Positions 8,677-18,680 of a stretch of 64,000 bases of DNA are shown one piece after another. This DNA is from Demequina aurantiaca (GTDB lineage: Bacteria; Actinomycetota; Actinomycetes; Actinomycetales; Demequinaceae). The DNA lies in NCBI RefSeq assembly GCF_000975135.1, contig NZ_BBRF01000001.1:345591-409590 (forward strand), read 5' to 3'. How positions within the stretch are numbered: the first letter of the stretch is position 1; the number at the start of each line of letters is the position of its first letter. A program made the translations under genes and the position numbers. The notes under the pieces were generated by a model. That model searched no databases and was not told the DNA's origin. It saw nothing but the letters and a program-made list of their open reading frames with translations.

Positions 8677-8738
8677 TTTTGACGTGCGACGACGACGTCG
8701 ACTCGATCTGCTCGATGAAGAAGGTGGACAAGCGAACG

Positions 8739-9770
8739 ATGAAGAGCTCAAATTCTTCTGCTCCCCGACGGCGAGCCACGCGAGCCGACGTTGCAAAACT
8801 CGCAAATGTGAGCACCGCCGTCGTCACCTATGTCACAAGCAATGGCCCTCAGTCGGTGGCTCCAGCGACCCGGCAGCGCGTTCTCGACGCGGCGGCAGCC
8901 CTGGGTTACAGTCCAAATGCTGCCGCGCGTAGCCTCAAGATGGGCGCCACTCATCTCCTTGGAATGGTCATCCCCGACGCGACCAACCTGTACTTTGCCG
9001 AACTTGCAGCAGCAATCGAACTAGCAGCCGAGGACCACGGCTTTGACTTGCTGGTCGCCCATTCGCACGGGAGTCGCTCTCGTGAGGTTCAACTACTGCA
9101 GAGCTTCACCTCGCGACAGGTCGACGGCATGATTCTTTTTACTGGCGTCACCGACAGAAGCGCGGCAGCACTCGGCGCCACCAACACTCCCTTCGTCACC
9201 ATTGGTCGAAATCTCGGGGTTTCAGATGCCCTTGCGTTCGCGGTCGATCACCGCGAGGGCGCTCGATCGGGAGTCGAGCACCTGATCGGCCACGGCCACA
9301 CGTCGATCGGTCTCGTCATTGGCGATGAGCCCGCGGAGGTCGCCCACTCACGAGAAGTCGGCTGGCTGGATGCGCTTGCCGATGCGGGTCTGCATCGTGG
9401 ACCCATTGTCCGCGCTCCGTATTCCCGCGCCGGCGGCCTCGAGGCTGGGCGCGAGCTTCTCAGAAGCGACCAGCAAGTATCGGCCGTGTTCGTCGCGTCC
9501 GATATTCAGGCGACCGGGGTGATTCGCGCGATGCACGAGGCCGCAGTACGGATGCCGGAAGACATGGCGATCGTCTCCTTTGACGCCTCCCCCGAGTCTG
9601 AATACACCTGGCCGCCACTGACATCCGTACAGCAGCCAGTCCAAGAGATCGCCAGCTGTGCCATCGAAGCGATTGTGAAGCGGCGACGTGGCGAGCCCGC
9701 GGAGTCACGCATGTTCGCCACGCGGCTGGTAACCCGCGCATCGTGCGGATGCGTGAACCCAGTCAACTGA
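8739..9770 (+). CDS. LacI-family transcriptional regulator
   Basis: Local regulator of the sugar locus. The N terminus holds the LacI helix-turn-helix and hinge (RADVAKLANVSTAVVTYVTSNG, then TRQRVLDAAAALGYSPNAAARSLK), followed by a periplasmic-binding-protein-like effector domain (GMVIPDATNLYFAELAAAIE to VTRASCG). The usual VSPATVS recognition helix reads VSTAVVT. Starts at 8715 (ATG) and 8724 (GTG) are also in frame; I prefer ATG 8739, but no strong ribosome site decides it. It is followed after 43 bases by the sulfatase gene, and divergent from the transporter genes, so it most likely represses both until the sugar binds. Confidence 0.9.
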   Translation: MKSSNSSAPRRRATRADVAKLANVSTAVVTYVTSNGPQSVAPATRQRVLDAAAALGYSPNAAARSLKMGATHLLGMVIPDATNLYFAELAAAIELAAEDHGFDLLVAHSHGSRSREVQLLQSFTSRQVDGMILFTGVTDRSAAALGATNTPFVTIGRNLGVSDALAFAVDHREGARSGVEHLIGHGHTSIGLVIGDEPAEVAHSREVGWLDALADAGLHRGPIVRAPYSRAGGLEAGRELLRSDQQVSAVFVASDIQATGVIRAMHEAAVRMPEDMAIVSFDASPESEYTWPPLTSVQQPVQEIASCAIEAIVKRRRGEPAESRMFATRLVTRASCGCVNPVN

Positions 9771-9813
9771 TGTTGCTCTCCATAGCAATCTCGACCTACC
9801 GAAAGGAATCCTG

Positions 9814-11319
9814 GTGACCGACAAGCCCAACATCCTGCTCATCACCACCGATCAGCAGCACTTCGACGCCCTCGGCAGCCGGACTCCTCTGCTGAAGACA
9901 CCCAATCTTGATCGCCTCGGTTCCGAGGGCATTGTGCTCGATCGCGCGTATTGCCCGAACCCACTGTGCTCCCCGTCGCGATCCTCGATCATCACAGGTC
10001 AGTACCCCTCGATTCATGGCTGTTGGACAATCGGCACAAAGCTCGACGAGGAGCACGAGACCCTCGGCGAGATCCTCGGCGATTCCGGCTACTCCACAAC
10101 TCTCATTGGCAAGGCTCACTTTCAACCGTTGGCGTCGCAGCCCGACCAGACATCACTCGAGGCGATGCCGACGTTGCGAGACTTGGACTTCTGGCGCGAG
10201 TTCACCGGCCCCTACTACGGCTTCGATCACATCGAGTTGGCGCGCAACCACGCAGACGAGCGCTGGGCGGGACAACACTATGCGCTCTGGATGGAAGAAA
10301 AGGGCCTCACCAACTGGCGGGACTATTTCCAGAATGAGGACGGGACCAACCCGCGCCGACACAGCTGGGATCTCCCTCAGGAGTTTCACTACACCAACTT
10401 TGTTCGTGAGCGCAGCGCGCACGCGCTCGACGTTGCTGCAGGCGACCAGAAGCCATTCTTTTTGTGGGCGAGTTTTCAGGACCCGCACCCGCCGTACGTC
10501 GTACCCGAACCGTGGGCGTCGATGTACGACCCTGCCGACGTTGATCCCGGCACCCTTACGCCCGGCGAACTCGACCGGATGCCCGTGTGGCACCGACTCA
10601 CGCAGGAGGAGAACCCTGATTACTCGCCGTGGCAGGAGACGCCGCACGAGAACCACGGCTTCGGCAGCCACCTCATCGACGACGAAGAGTTGCGCAAGAA
10701 CATAGCGATCTACTACGGGATGATGTCCTTCATCGACGATGCTGTAGGAACCTTGCTCGACCGACTCGACGAACTGGGCATGACGGAGAACACCCTGGTG
10801 GTGTTCACCACCGATCACGGACACTTCCTTGGTCAGCACGGACTCATTGCAAAGGGCGCGTTTCACTACGAGGACCTTTTGCGCGTGCCGATGCTGGCGC
10901 GCTTCCCCGGGCGTATCCCCGCGGGATCACAGACGGAATCCTTGCAGAGCCTGATCGATCTCGCGCCGACGTTCCTCGCTGCGGCTGGAATTCCCATCCC
11001 CCTTGCCATGCAGGGCGTCAACCAGCTTCCGGTCTGGGAGGGATCCGAGACCCGCGCGCGCGACCACGTCCTGATTGAGAACCGGCACCAACCTACTCGC
11101 GTGCACATCCGGACCTACGTGGACGATCGGTACAAGATCACTCTCTACCGCGACGAAAACTACGGCGAGATGTTTGATCTCCAGACCGACCCGGGCGAGG
11201 TTCACAACCTCTTCAACGAGCCCGAACACCGCGAGTTGAGGGCCGAACTTCTCGCGAAGTTCATGAATGCAGAAATGGTGCGTGAGACCAGCCGCTACGC
11301 GCGGATTGCCGTCGCATGA
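9814..11319 (+). CDS. Formylglycine-dependent sulfatase (type I)
   Basis: Hydrolyses a sulfate ester. 501 residues. The signature LCSPSRSSIITG places the cysteine to be converted to formylglycine at residue 52. The metal-binding aspartates sit in LLITTDQQ (near residue 12) and in TTDHGHFLGQHG (about residue 330). There is no signal peptide, so it acts in the cytoplasm, after uptake of the sulfated substrate. The start is GTG at 9814, with GAAAGGA seven bases upstream. The stop overlaps the start of the alpha-galactosidase gene by four bases, which ties the two activities together. It needs a formylglycine-generating enzyme or anaerobic maturase; none is in the window. The exact sulfated sugar is unknown. 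Confidence 0.93.
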   Translation: MTDKPNILLITTDQQHFDALGSRTPLLKTPNLDRLGSEGIVLDRAYCPNPLCSPSRSSIITGQYPSIHGCWTIGTKLDEEHETLGEILGDSGYSTTLIGKAHFQPLASQPDQTSLEAMPTLRDLDFWREFTGPYYGFDHIELARNHADERWAGQHYALWMEEKGLTNWRDYFQNEDGTNPRRHSWDLPQEFHYTNFVRERSAHALDVAAGDQKPFFLWASFQDPHPPYVVPEPWASMYDPADVDPGTLTPGELDRMPVWHRLTQEENPDYSPWQETPHENHGFGSHLIDDEELRKNIAIYYGMMSFIDDAVGTLLDRLDELGMTENTLVVFTTDHGHFLGQHGLIAKGAFHYEDLLRVPMLARFPGRIPAGSQTESLQSLIDLAPTFLAAAGIPIPLAMQGVNQLPVWEGSETRARDHVLIENRHQPTRVHIRTYVDDRYKITLYRDENYGEMFDLQTDPGEVHNLFNEPEHRELRAELLAKFMNAEMVRETSRYARIAVA

Positions 11320-13514
11320 CGGAGAACCCCGCGCCTCCAGTCGTCGTGCTGCGTGGGGGCGGAACAACCCTTGTGTTCGACTCCAGCAGCCGCTTGCCCT
11401 GCGTGATTCATTGGGGCGCAGATCTTGGCCCCCTTGGCTCCGATGACCTCCTGGAGCTGGCACACACCGCAATTCCATCGCAACTCAACGGCGCCCCTGA
11501 CGTTCCTCGGACTTTCCCGATTCTTGCTGGGGAGGACACCGGGTGGGTGGGTCGTCCTGGACTAGTCGTCTCGCGCGATGGCCATCAACTTGCCTGCCGA
11601 TTCGTTGTGGAATCGCAGCACCTAGCTGAGACTCACGACAGAGTCGCGTTCGTGCTTGCCGACAAGGCCAATGGGGTCCGCGTAGTTCTCTCCTATGCCC
11701 TGGACTCACACGGCGTAGTGACCGCCGATGCCACCGTCTCCTCCACCGGCGAGGGCTCCCTCGCGGTTGAGCACTTGGATCTTAGGCTCCCGCTTCCACA
11801 CCGCGCGGCGGAGATTCTCGACTTCAGTGGCAAGTGGGCGCGTGAGCGATCGCCGCAGCGGTTCCCAGTGGTGGACGGCGTTCATTCGCGTGAGGGTCGC
11901 CGCGGAAAGACCGGGCTTGACAGTCCCTACGTCATGTCGGTTGGGACAGAAAGCTTTACCCATCGCACCGGCGAGGTGTGGTCCATGCATGTGGCCTGGA
12001 GCGGAGACTCCTCGTGGCACGTCGAACGGCTCCCCGAAGGTGCCGGCTCCATGACGACCTCAATGGGTGGAGGCGAGCTTCTTCGCATCGGCGAAGTTCG
12101 CCTCGAGAACGGCGAAAGCTATACGTCTCCTCGCGTGTTCTTTGTCTGGTCACCCGACGGCCTCGACGGTGTCCGGAATCGCTTCCATAGCTACATGCGC
12201 GCGCGATCTAGCCACCCGTCGTCGCCAAGGCCCCTCACGCTGAACTCCTGGGAGGCGGTCTACTTCGACCACAACCACCAGAAGCTCGCAAAGCTCGTAG
12301 AACGGGCGTCCAGCATCGGTGTTGAACGATTCGTCCTGGACGACGGGTGGTTTCACGCCCGCCACGATGACACTGCCGGCCTTGGCGATTGGTGGGTCGA
12401 TGAGCAGACGTGGCCACATGGCCTCACCGAGTTGGCCAACCAGGTACACGGGCTCGGGATGGAGTTCGGGCTGTGGTTCGAACCAGAAATGATCAACCTC
12501 GACTCCGACACTGCGCGGGCACACCCCGAATGGCTGCTCGCTCCCAGCACCGGCGTAGGTTTACCCTCGCGGAATCAACACGTCCTCAACATCGCGAATC
12601 CCGAGGCTTGGGCGTCCGTGCTTGACCGCATCGATGCGCTGGTCACAGCGCATGCGATCGACTACATCAAGTGGGATCACAACCGAGACCTGCTCGAGGC
12701 CGCCCGCCGTGGCAGTCAGGCCGACCGCGTCGGCTCACGCGCGCAAACACACGCGACCTACGCACTGATGGACGAGTTGCGTCGTAGACATCCCCAACTT
12801 GAGATCGAGTCGTGTGCAGGCGGCGGCGGACGAATAGACCTAGGCGTGCTCGAGCGCACCGACAGGGTCTGGGGTTCAGACTGCATTGACCCGGTCGAAC
12901 GTCAGTCGATCCAACGATGGACGACGCTACTCATTCCGCCTGAGCTGATGGGCTCCCATGTGGGAGATCGCCGTTCACACACCACGAACCGGGAAGCCGA
13001 CCAACCGTTTCGCATGACAACCGCGCTCTTCGCCCACTCCGGCATCGAGAGCGACCTGACGTTGTGCTCCGACACGGAATTGGAGAGCTTCCAACGATGG
13101 GGCGCGCTGTACAAAGAGAAGCGGTCCCTCATCCACACCGGAACAGCCGTCACCGCCGACATGCCGGGCGTGGGCGTCATGTTGCACGGGGTCGTAGCCC
13201 AGGACGGCTCAAGTGCACTGTTCGAATGGGCTCAACTCGGCACCGAGGCAATCGGTCAATACGGACGCACCCCAATCCCGGGACTAAACCCCAACGCCCA
13301 CTATCGAATCCGGGTCAGGGAAGACGTCGGCACTCCCCGCTGGCAGGGCCATGCGCTGCCCGCTTGGGTAACCAAGGCAGCAGAGGACGGGCTTGTGGTT
13401 AGCGGCACCATCCTCACCGTAGTCGGGCTTCCGCTACCGGCACTCGACCCCCAGCAGTCGCTTCTTTTCGAGCTGGAGCGTGAACCCGTGGGCAGCCACA
13501 ACGACCAAAAGTAA
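11316..13514 (+). CDS. GH36 alpha-galactosidase
   Basis: Glycoside hydrolase family 36, removing terminal alpha-galactose by a retaining mechanism. 732 residues, the usual length. The catalytic nucleophile is Asp454 in YIKWDHNRD. The acid/base is Asp522 in VWGSDCIDPVERQ. The conserved block ESCAGGGGRIDLGVLERTD lies between them, and VLDDGWFHARHDD and GLWFEPEMINLDSD come earlier. No signal peptide is seen, so it is cytoplasmic and acts on imported oligosaccharides. Translation is coupled to the sulfatase (ATGA overlap). A few GH36 members have other specificities such as alpha-N-acetylgalactosaminidase; alpha-galactosidase is the most likely. Confidence 0.93.
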   Translation: MTENPAPPVVVLRGGGTTLVFDSSSRLPCVIHWGADLGPLGSDDLLELAHTAIPSQLNGAPDVPRTFPILAGEDTGWVGRPGLVVSRDGHQLACRFVVESQHLAETHDRVAFVLADKANGVRVVLSYALDSHGVVTADATVSSTGEGSLAVEHLDLRLPLPHRAAEILDFSGKWARERSPQRFPVVDGVHSREGRRGKTGLDSPYVMSVGTESFTHRTGEVWSMHVAWSGDSSWHVERLPEGAGSMTTSMGGGELLRIGEVRLENGESYTSPRVFFVWSPDGLDGVRNRFHSYMRARSSHPSSPRPLTLNSWEAVYFDHNHQKLAKLVERASSIGVERFVLDDGWFHARHDDTAGLGDWWVDEQTWPHGLTELANQVHGLGMEFGLWFEPEMINLDSDTARAHPEWLLAPSTGVGLPSRNQHVLNIANPEAWASVLDRIDALVTAHAIDYIKWDHNRDLLEAARRGSQADRVGSRAQTHATYALMDELRRRHPQLEIESCAGGGGRIDLGVLERTDRVWGSDCIDPVERQSIQRWTTLLIPPELMGSHVGDRRSHTTNREADQPFRMTTALFAHSGIESDLTLCSDTELESFQRWGALYKEKRSLIHTGTAVTADMPGVGVMLHGVVAQDGSSALFEWAQLGTEAIGQYGRTPIPGLNPNAHYRIRVREDVGTPRWQGHALPAWVTKAAEDGLVVSGTILTVVGLPLPALDPQQSLLFELEREPVGSHNDQK

Positions 13515-13583
13515 ACTCCAGGTTCCTTCTCGTCGGCCTCCTAGACGCGCGGTAGATCGCGCATCACCGGATGCTCACACACG

Positions 13584-13634
13584 CGAAACGGCTCGTGCCA
13601 ACCGAGGATGTCCTCGGCGGCACGAGCCGTTTCG
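13584..13634. terminator. Large bidirectional terminator hairpin
   Basis: Perfect 16-base arms (13584-13599 and 13619-13634) enclosing a smaller hairpin (CCGAGG/CCTCGG). It sits between the convergent alpha-galactosidase (+) and sucD (-) genes. Confidence 0.8.
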
Positions 13635-13650
13635 TGTTGACGTTGCTGCG

Positions 13651-14541
13651 TTATCCGTTCAGAATCGCGCGCATCAGGTCGGCCGTCTCGGTAGGAGTCT
13701 TGCCCACCTTGACGCCGGCGGCCTCGAGGGCCTCCTTCTTGGCCTGAGCGGTGCCCGCTGAGCCCGACACGATGGCGCCAGCGTGGCCCATGGTCTTGCC
13801 CTCGGGCGCCTCGAAGCCGGCCACGTAGCCCACGACGGGCTTGGTGACGTGCTCCTTGATGTACGCCGCTGCGCGCTCCTCGGCGTCGCCACCGATCTCG
13901 CCGATCATGACGATCGCTTCGGTCTCGGGGTCCTCCTGGAAGGCCTTGAGGCAGTCAATGTGCGTGGTGCCAATGACGGGGTCGCCACCGATTCCGACCG
14001 CGGTGGTGAAGCCGATGTCGCGAAGCTCGAACATCATCTGGTACGTCAGCGTGCCGGACTTGGACACGAGTCCGATCTTGCCCGCGCCGGTGATGTTCGC
14101 GGGAGTGATGCCCACGTTCGACTGGCCGGGGGTGATGAGTCCGGGGCAGTTGGGTCCGATGAGCTGCGTGCCCTTCTCGGTGGCGTAGGTGAAGAACTCG
14201 GCGGAGTCCTTGACCGGCACGCCCTCCGTGATGATCACGGCGAGTGGCATGCCCGCGTCGACAGCCTCGACGACTGCGGCCTTGGTGAAGGCCGGGGGGA
14301 CGAACAGAACCGAGACGTTGGCACCGGTGGCGGCCATAGCATCGGCGACCGTGCCGTAGACCTGAACCGAGACCGTCTCGCCGTTGACGTCGAAGTCAAC
14401 GGAGGTGCCGGCCTTGCGGGGGTTCACGCCGCCCACAATGTTGGTGCCCGAGGCGAGCATGCGAGCCGTGTGCTTCTGGCCCTCAGCGCCCGTCATGCCC
14501 TGGACGATGACCTTGGAGTCGGAATTAATGAAGATTGACAT
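13651..14541 (-). CDS. sucD: Succinyl-CoA synthetase alpha subunit
   Basis: Works with SucC in the TCA cycle to make ATP or GTP from succinyl-CoA. 296 residues. The CoA-binding Rossmann part shows [22 protein letters not shown] and PPAFTKAAV. The ligase domain shows [27 protein letters not shown] and the phospho-histidine motif [10 protein letters not shown] near residue 250. It follows sucC by 13 bases, the usual order. Assignment is secure. Confidence 0.98.
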   Translation of the reverse strand: MSIFINSDSKVIVQGMTGAEGQKHTARMLASGTNIVGGVNPRKAGTSVDFDVNGETVSVQVYGTVADAMAATGANVSVLFVPPAFTKAAVVEAVDAGMPLAVIITEGVPVKDSAEFFTYATEKGTQLIGPNCPGLITPGQSNVGITPANITGAGKIGLVSKSGTLTYQMMFELRDIGFTTAVGIGGDPVIGTTHIDCLKAFQEDPETEAIVMIGEIGGDAEERAAAYIKEHVTKPVVGYVAGFEAPEGKTMGHAGAIVSGSAGTAQAKKEALEAAGVKVGKTPTETADLMRAILNG

Positions 14542-14554
14542 TGCTAGACGTCCT

Positions 14555-15721
14555 TTACGCGTTGGCCAGCTCGGCGGCCTTGGCCGCTGCGCCGTCCATG
14601 GTCTCGATGATGGTCACGAGCGGGTGGTTGGCTGCAGCGAGAATCTCGCGCCCCTCCTCCACCGAGTTGCCGTCGAGGCGGACCACAAGCGGCTTCGTCG
14701 CGCTGTCGCCCAGCGTCTCGAGTGCGCCCACAATTCCGTTGGCCACCTCGATGCAGCTGGTGATGCCGCCGAACACGTTGACGAACACGCTCTTGACCTG
14801 CGGGTCATTCAGGATGACGTCCAAGCCATTGGCCATCACGGTGGCCGATGCGCCACCACCGATGTCCAGGAAGTTTGCGGGCTTCACATTGCCGTGGTTC
14901 TCGCCTGCGTAGGCGACAACGTCGAGGGTCGACATGACCAGACCGGCGCCATTACCGATGATGCCAACCGAACCATCGAGCTTCACGTAGTTGAGGTTCA
15001 GCGCCTTGGCCTTGGCCTCCAGCGGGTCCGCAGCGTCCTTGTCCTCAAGGGCAGCGTGACCCTCCTGGCGGAACGCGGCGTTCTCGTCGATGGTGACCTT
15101 GCCGTCCAGGGCGATGATCGTGCCATCCGCGGTCTTCACGAGGGGGTTGACCTCGACCAGCGTCGCGTCCTCCTCCTTGTAAACCGTCCAGAGCTTCTCG
15201 ATCGCATCCGCGACGGGACCCGCGAGGTCTGCGGGGAAGTTTGCCTCGGCCACAATCTCTGCGGCCTTTGCCGCGTCGATGCCAACGATGGGGTCAACGG
15301 CCACGCGGGCGAGTGCCTCGGGACGCTCGACGGCGAGCTGCTCGATCTCCACACCACCCTCGACGGAGCACATCGCGAGGTAGCGGCGCTCGGACCGGTC
15401 CAACAGCACGGAGAAGTAGAACTCCTGCTCGATCTGCGCACCCTGCGCGATCATCACACGGTGAACGGTGTGGCCCTTGATGTCCATGCCCAGGATCGCC
15501 TCGGCGTGCTGCTCGGCCTCCTCGGGAGACTTGGCCAGCTTGACGCCGCCGGCCTTGCCGCGGCCTCCAACCTTGACTTGAGCCTTGACGACGACAACGC
15601 CGCCGCCCAGCTTCTCTGCCGCGGCGCGTGCCTCGGCGGGGGTTGTGGCAACGATGCCGCCAAGCACGGGGACACCGTGCTTCTCGAACATGTCACGTGC
15701 CTGGTACTCGTACAGGTCCAT
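14555..15721 (-). CDS. sucC: Succinyl-CoA synthetase beta subunit
   Basis: ADP-forming (or GDP-forming) beta subunit, 388 residues. The ATP-grasp domain begins [19 protein letters not shown] and continues [21 protein letters not shown]; the C-terminal flavodoxin-like domain has [18 protein letters not shown] and NIFGG-like [10 protein letters not shown]. The frame continues upstream to 15889, but ATG 15721 matches the family N terminus and has AAGGA in front. A TTAAGGT sequence near 15780-15790 on the minus strand may be the -10 box. Transcribed with sucD. Confidence 0.97.
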   Translation of the reverse strand: MDLYEYQARDMFEKHGVPVLGGIVATTPAEARAAAEKLGGGVVVVKAQVKVGGRGKAGGVKLAKSPEEAEQHAEAILGMDIKGHTVHRVMIAQGAQIEQEFYFSVLLDRSERRYLAMCSVEGGVEIEQLAVERPEALARVAVDPIVGIDAAKAAEIVAEANFPADLAGPVADAIEKLWTVYKEEDATLVEVNPLVKTADGTIIALDGKVTIDENAAFRQEGHAALEDKDAADPLEAKAKALNLNYVKLDGSVGIIGNGAGLVMSTLDVVAYAGENHGNVKPANFLDIGGGASATVMANGLDVILNDPQVKSVFVNVFGGITSCIEVANGIVGALETLGDSATKPLVVRLDGNSVEEGREILAAANHPLVTIIETMDGAAAKAAELANA

Positions 15722-15903
15722 GTGAGTCCTTCTCGCTGGCGCGCGCGGGGGTAGAGCGGGCGCAATGTTTGGTGGTGGTTCCACCTTAACGCGCGCGCAT
15801 GTGCACGGAGTCACGTTCGGCTCACGCGTGTCCCGCGACCTCGGTGAGGGCGACTCACTGTGGCCGGGGCGGAGGCCGCGAGCCGGCACCGCCCCACTGC
15901 TGG

Positions 15904-16860
15904 CTAGTTGACGCCGAACTTCTCCGCGGTCGCCCGGATGGAGCGCGCCGACTGGGCAAGAGCCTCGGTCTCCTGTGGGTCCAACGGCACCGGCACGGAG
16001 TGCTTAATGCCGGAGCGGCCCACCACGGTGGGTAGCGACATGCAGACCTCGCCGACCCCCGGAAAGTCGATGAGAGTGGAGACGGGCAGGACCCGGTTTT
16101 GGTCGCCCAGGATGGCCTCGACGATGCGGGCGCCCGCAATGCCGATCGCGTAGTTGGTCGCGCCCTTGCCCTCGATGATCTGGTAGGCGGACTGCACCAC
16201 GTCGTGGTGGATACGGTCGCGAATTTCGCGCGTCATGACGGGGCGCCCAGCATCGTCGTGCCAGTCACCCAGCGGCACGCCGCCGATGGTGGCGGAGGAC
16301 CACAGCGGTACCTCGGAGTCACCGTGCTCGCCGGCAATGTAAGCGTGGACGTTACTCACCGCAACCTGGCACTCTTTGGCAACCTGGTGGCGCAGGCGCG
16401 AACTATCCAGCACCGTGCCCGAGCCAAACATCTTGGCGGGGCTGACTCCGGATTTCTTGATGGCCGCATAGGTCACGACGTCGACGGGGTTGGTCACCAG
16501 CAGGTAGACGGCGTTCGGAGCGACCTCGAGCAGCGGCGGCAACACCTTGTCCATTAGCGAGATGGTGGCACCGGCCAGGTCCATACGGCTCTGTCCGGGC
16601 TGCTGCTTGGCGCCGGCGGTGATGACCACGACGTCGGCATCCGCACAGACGTCCACCTCCGAGGAACCGAGCACGGTCGCCTCGGGCATGAACTGAATCC
16701 CCTGCGCGAGATCGAGAGCCTCGGCCTCAACCTTGGCGGTGTTGATGTCGTACAGCGCCACCGTGCGCGCGAACCCGCGCATCAGTCCGGCGTAGGCGAG
16801 GGTGGATCCCACCGCGCCCGCACCAACAATCGCTACCTTTGACGTCTTGGCCTCGTACAT
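15904..16860 (-). CDS. ldh: L-lactate dehydrogenase
   Basis: NAD-dependent reduction of pyruvate to L-lactate, 318 residues. The nucleotide-binding motif is [16 protein letters not shown]. The specificity loop GQSRMDL keeps the glutamine typical of lactate (not malate) dehydrogenases, and its arginine. [15 protein letters not shown] and the catalytic histidine in GEHGDSE follow. It suggests fermentation under low oxygen. About 180 bases separate it from sucC, so it has its own transcript or reads through. Confidence 0.96.
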   Translation of the reverse strand: MYEAKTSKVAIVGAGAVGSTLAYAGLMRGFARTVALYDINTAKVEAEALDLAQGIQFMPEATVLGSSEVDVCADADVVVITAGAKQQPGQSRMDLAGATISLMDKVLPPLLEVAPNAVYLLVTNPVDVVTYAAIKKSGVSPAKMFGSGTVLDSSRLRHQVAKECQVAVSNVHAYIAGEHGDSEVPLWSSATIGGVPLGDWHDDAGRPVMTREIRDRIHHDVVQSAYQIIEGKGATNYAIGIAGARIVEAILGDQNRVLPVSTLIDFPGVGEVCMSLPTVVGRSGIKHSVPVPLDPQETEALAQSARSIRATAEKFGVN

Positions 16861-16951
16861 GGGTTGCCTCCAGGGGACATGGCTAGTGCAGACAGCCTAG
16901 CGAGATGGGGTGCGCGGGCGCCATTGGTTCACGGGTGGCGCAGGACAGCTA

Positions 16952-18040
16952 TTACGCGCTGGCCTGACGGCGCTTCGCGAGAATCGCGTCGAGCGCGCCG
17001 ACGGTCGACGCCTCGTCGTCACGCTGCGGAGCGAGAGGAGAGCTGTTCGCGGTCGATGCCGCGGGTACCACCACATTGGCGGTGGCCCGCGTCGCGGGGT
17101 CGCCTGCGGTGCGCTTGGCTGCACGGGCGTCGATGGCCCGTTCGGCGTTGCGCGCCGATGCTGCGAGGTCTTCGTCGGTGATCGGGCGGGCGACGGCACG
17201 ACGCACTGACGCCTTCAACGTGTAGGCGGGAGCCGGGACGCCACTGGGCGACCAGCTCTCGTTGGTCCGGATGGGCTCCTCGACATCGCCGATGACGTGG
17301 CTCGGTAGTTCGGGTGCCGGTACCGGAGCGGGGGCCGCCAGCGGGGCGAGATCCTCGGTGGTGACCACACGGATAGCCTGCGTCTCCACATCGGACGGCT
17401 GGGAGTCTCGTCCCTCGGAGCGTTCCCGAGCGACGCGGCGCAGCGCCTGCGTAGCAGTAGCGGCGGCCTCCACCTCGCGAGCGATCAGGCGCACGTTCCG
17501 GTCCGCCTTGCGCTGGGAAGCAGCGGTACGCGCTCCTGCAACCACTACACCACCGACGCTTGCCGTCGCGAGCGCTGCGATGAGAGTCGGGAATCCGGTG
17601 GTGGCGACAAGCACCCAGCCGATGGTTGCCAGCACCGCGGCAACTCCAGCCACCACACTGCGGCGGCGGGCGCGCTGGGCACGTTCGGCCAATACTGCGG
17701 CACGGTCCGAGCGAAGCGACAGTCGTTCGCGCTGCGCAGCGGTGGCGGCGCGGTCAAGCGGTCCCGACGGACGGGACATCTGCTCATCACCGAGCGCCGA
17801 AATTGAAGCCCGGGCTGCTCCGGTGACGAGCAGCGGCACCTCACCGGAGTCGGTCGAGGGGCGAGCCGCGGCCCGCTCGGCACGCTGGGCGGTGGACTTC
17901 ACCACACGCATCTCCGCCGAATAGCGATCCTCGGTGCGAACGAGGGCGTAGTCGGATCGTTCCTTGATGCGCTGCGGAAGCACATATGCGAGAACCATGC
18001 CTACGGCGATGATTACGAGCAATCCGGCTGGGGTGGTCAT
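16952..18040 (-). CDS. Three-TM protein resembling the GlpR/SepX cell-division membrane protein
   Basis: 362 residues. An N-terminal helix (about residues 5-22, GLLVIIAVGMVLAYVLPQ) leads into a basic cytoplasmic stretch (RIKERSDYALVRTEDRYSAEMRVV). Two further helices stand near residues 150-195 (SVVAGVAAVLATIGWVLVA and LIAALATASVGGVVVAG). A long, disordered, Ala/Arg/Pro-rich C-terminal region contains WSPSGVPAPAYTLKASVRRAVARPI. This layout, together with gene order galU-glp-rimJ-this gene, matches what I know of GlpR in Corynebacterium and SepX in Streptomyces, membrane proteins that bind the gephyrin-like Glp at the division site. The call is from topology, local motifs and synteny, without an alignment. 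Confidence 0.68.
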   Translation of the reverse strand: MTTPAGLLVIIAVGMVLAYVLPQRIKERSDYALVRTEDRYSAEMRVVKSTAQRAERAAARPSTDSGEVPLLVTGAARASISALGDEQMSRPSGPLDRAATAAQRERLSLRSDRAAVLAERAQRARRRSVVAGVAAVLATIGWVLVATTGFPTLIAALATASVGGVVVAGARTAASQRKADRNVRLIAREVEAAATATQALRRVARERSEGRDSQPSDVETQAIRVVTTEDLAPLAAPAPVPAPELPSHVIGDVEEPIRTNESWSPSGVPAPAYTLKASVRRAVARPITDEDLAASARNAERAIDARAAKRTAGDPATRATANVVVPAASTANSSPLAPQRDDEASTVGALDAILAKRRQASA

Positions 18041-18092
18041 GAGACGACGGTACGGGCGACCGGGCTCAAGGTACCGGAGCGTTATCGGCGTG

Positions 18093-18671
18093 TCAGAATG
18101 ATGGGTCCCAGAAGGGACCCTCGCGGGGCTCCTCCGCGGTCAGCGCGAAGACGGCGTGGTCGCGCCAAGCGCCGTCAATGTAGAGGTACTTCGCGCGCAG
18201 GCCCTCTGCTCGGAAGCCGAGTTTTTGCACCACCCGATGGCTCGCTGAGTTGTCGGGTCGCAATGCGATTTCCAGGCGGTGAAGGCCCTCGCCAAAGGCG
18301 TATTCGCTCATCATTGCGACTGACCGAGGGACGATGCCGCGGCCAGCGTGGTCCTCCGCAATCCAGTAGCCGATGGAGCCACCGCACTGCGCGCCCCACT
18401 CGATTGCATGGACGGACACTCGCCCCACCAAGGCACCCTCCCACTCAATGACCATCGAGAACGCGGTCCGGGCTTTCCATCTCCCCCGCTCACGTCGCAC
18501 ATAGGCCGGGAAACTAGCGGACACCTGCGGGCGACCGGGAGGCATGTTCGCCTCCCACGGACGCAGCCACGCGTAGTTCTTACTGCGCACCGCCATCCAC
18601 TCCGCCTCGTCACTACGCCGTAAGGGCCGAAGCGTCAGGGATCCTCGCCTCAGGACGACCTCACGAGACAT
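18093..18671 (-). CDS. GNAT acetyltransferase, RimJ/RimL type
   Basis: 192-residue acetyl-CoA-dependent N-acetyltransferase. The family N terminus is LTLRPLRRSDEAEWMAVR. The acetyl-CoA binding part reads GYWIAEDHAGRGIVPRSVAMMSEYAFGEGLHRLEIALRPDNSASHRVVQKLGFRAEG. RimJ acetylates a ribosomal protein in E. coli, but the true target here is unknown. It starts nine bases after glp and is part of the galU-glp-rimJ-glpR cluster. Confidence 0.88.
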   Translation of the reverse strand: MSREVVLRRGSLTLRPLRRSDEAEWMAVRSKNYAWLRPWEANMPPGRPQVSASFPAYVRRERGRWKARTAFSMVIEWEGALVGRVSVHAIEWGAQCGGSIGYWIAEDHAGRGIVPRSVAMMSEYAFGEGLHRLEIALRPDNSASHRVVQKLGFRAEGLRAKYLYIDGAWRDHAVFALTAEEPREGPFWDPSF

Positions 18672-18680
18672 GGTTTCCCG

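Noticed and set aside
5425-13514. Sugar locus as a recent mobile island
   Set aside because: No integrase, tRNA junction, direct repeats or transposase at the edges. Base composition looks slightly lower in GC in the intergenic parts only, so acquisition is possible but not shown.
14384-15754. 456-codon plus-strand frame opposite sucC and sucD
   Set aside because: Antisense shadow of the two synthetase subunits; His/Asp/Val/Leu composition is an artefact of codon bias.
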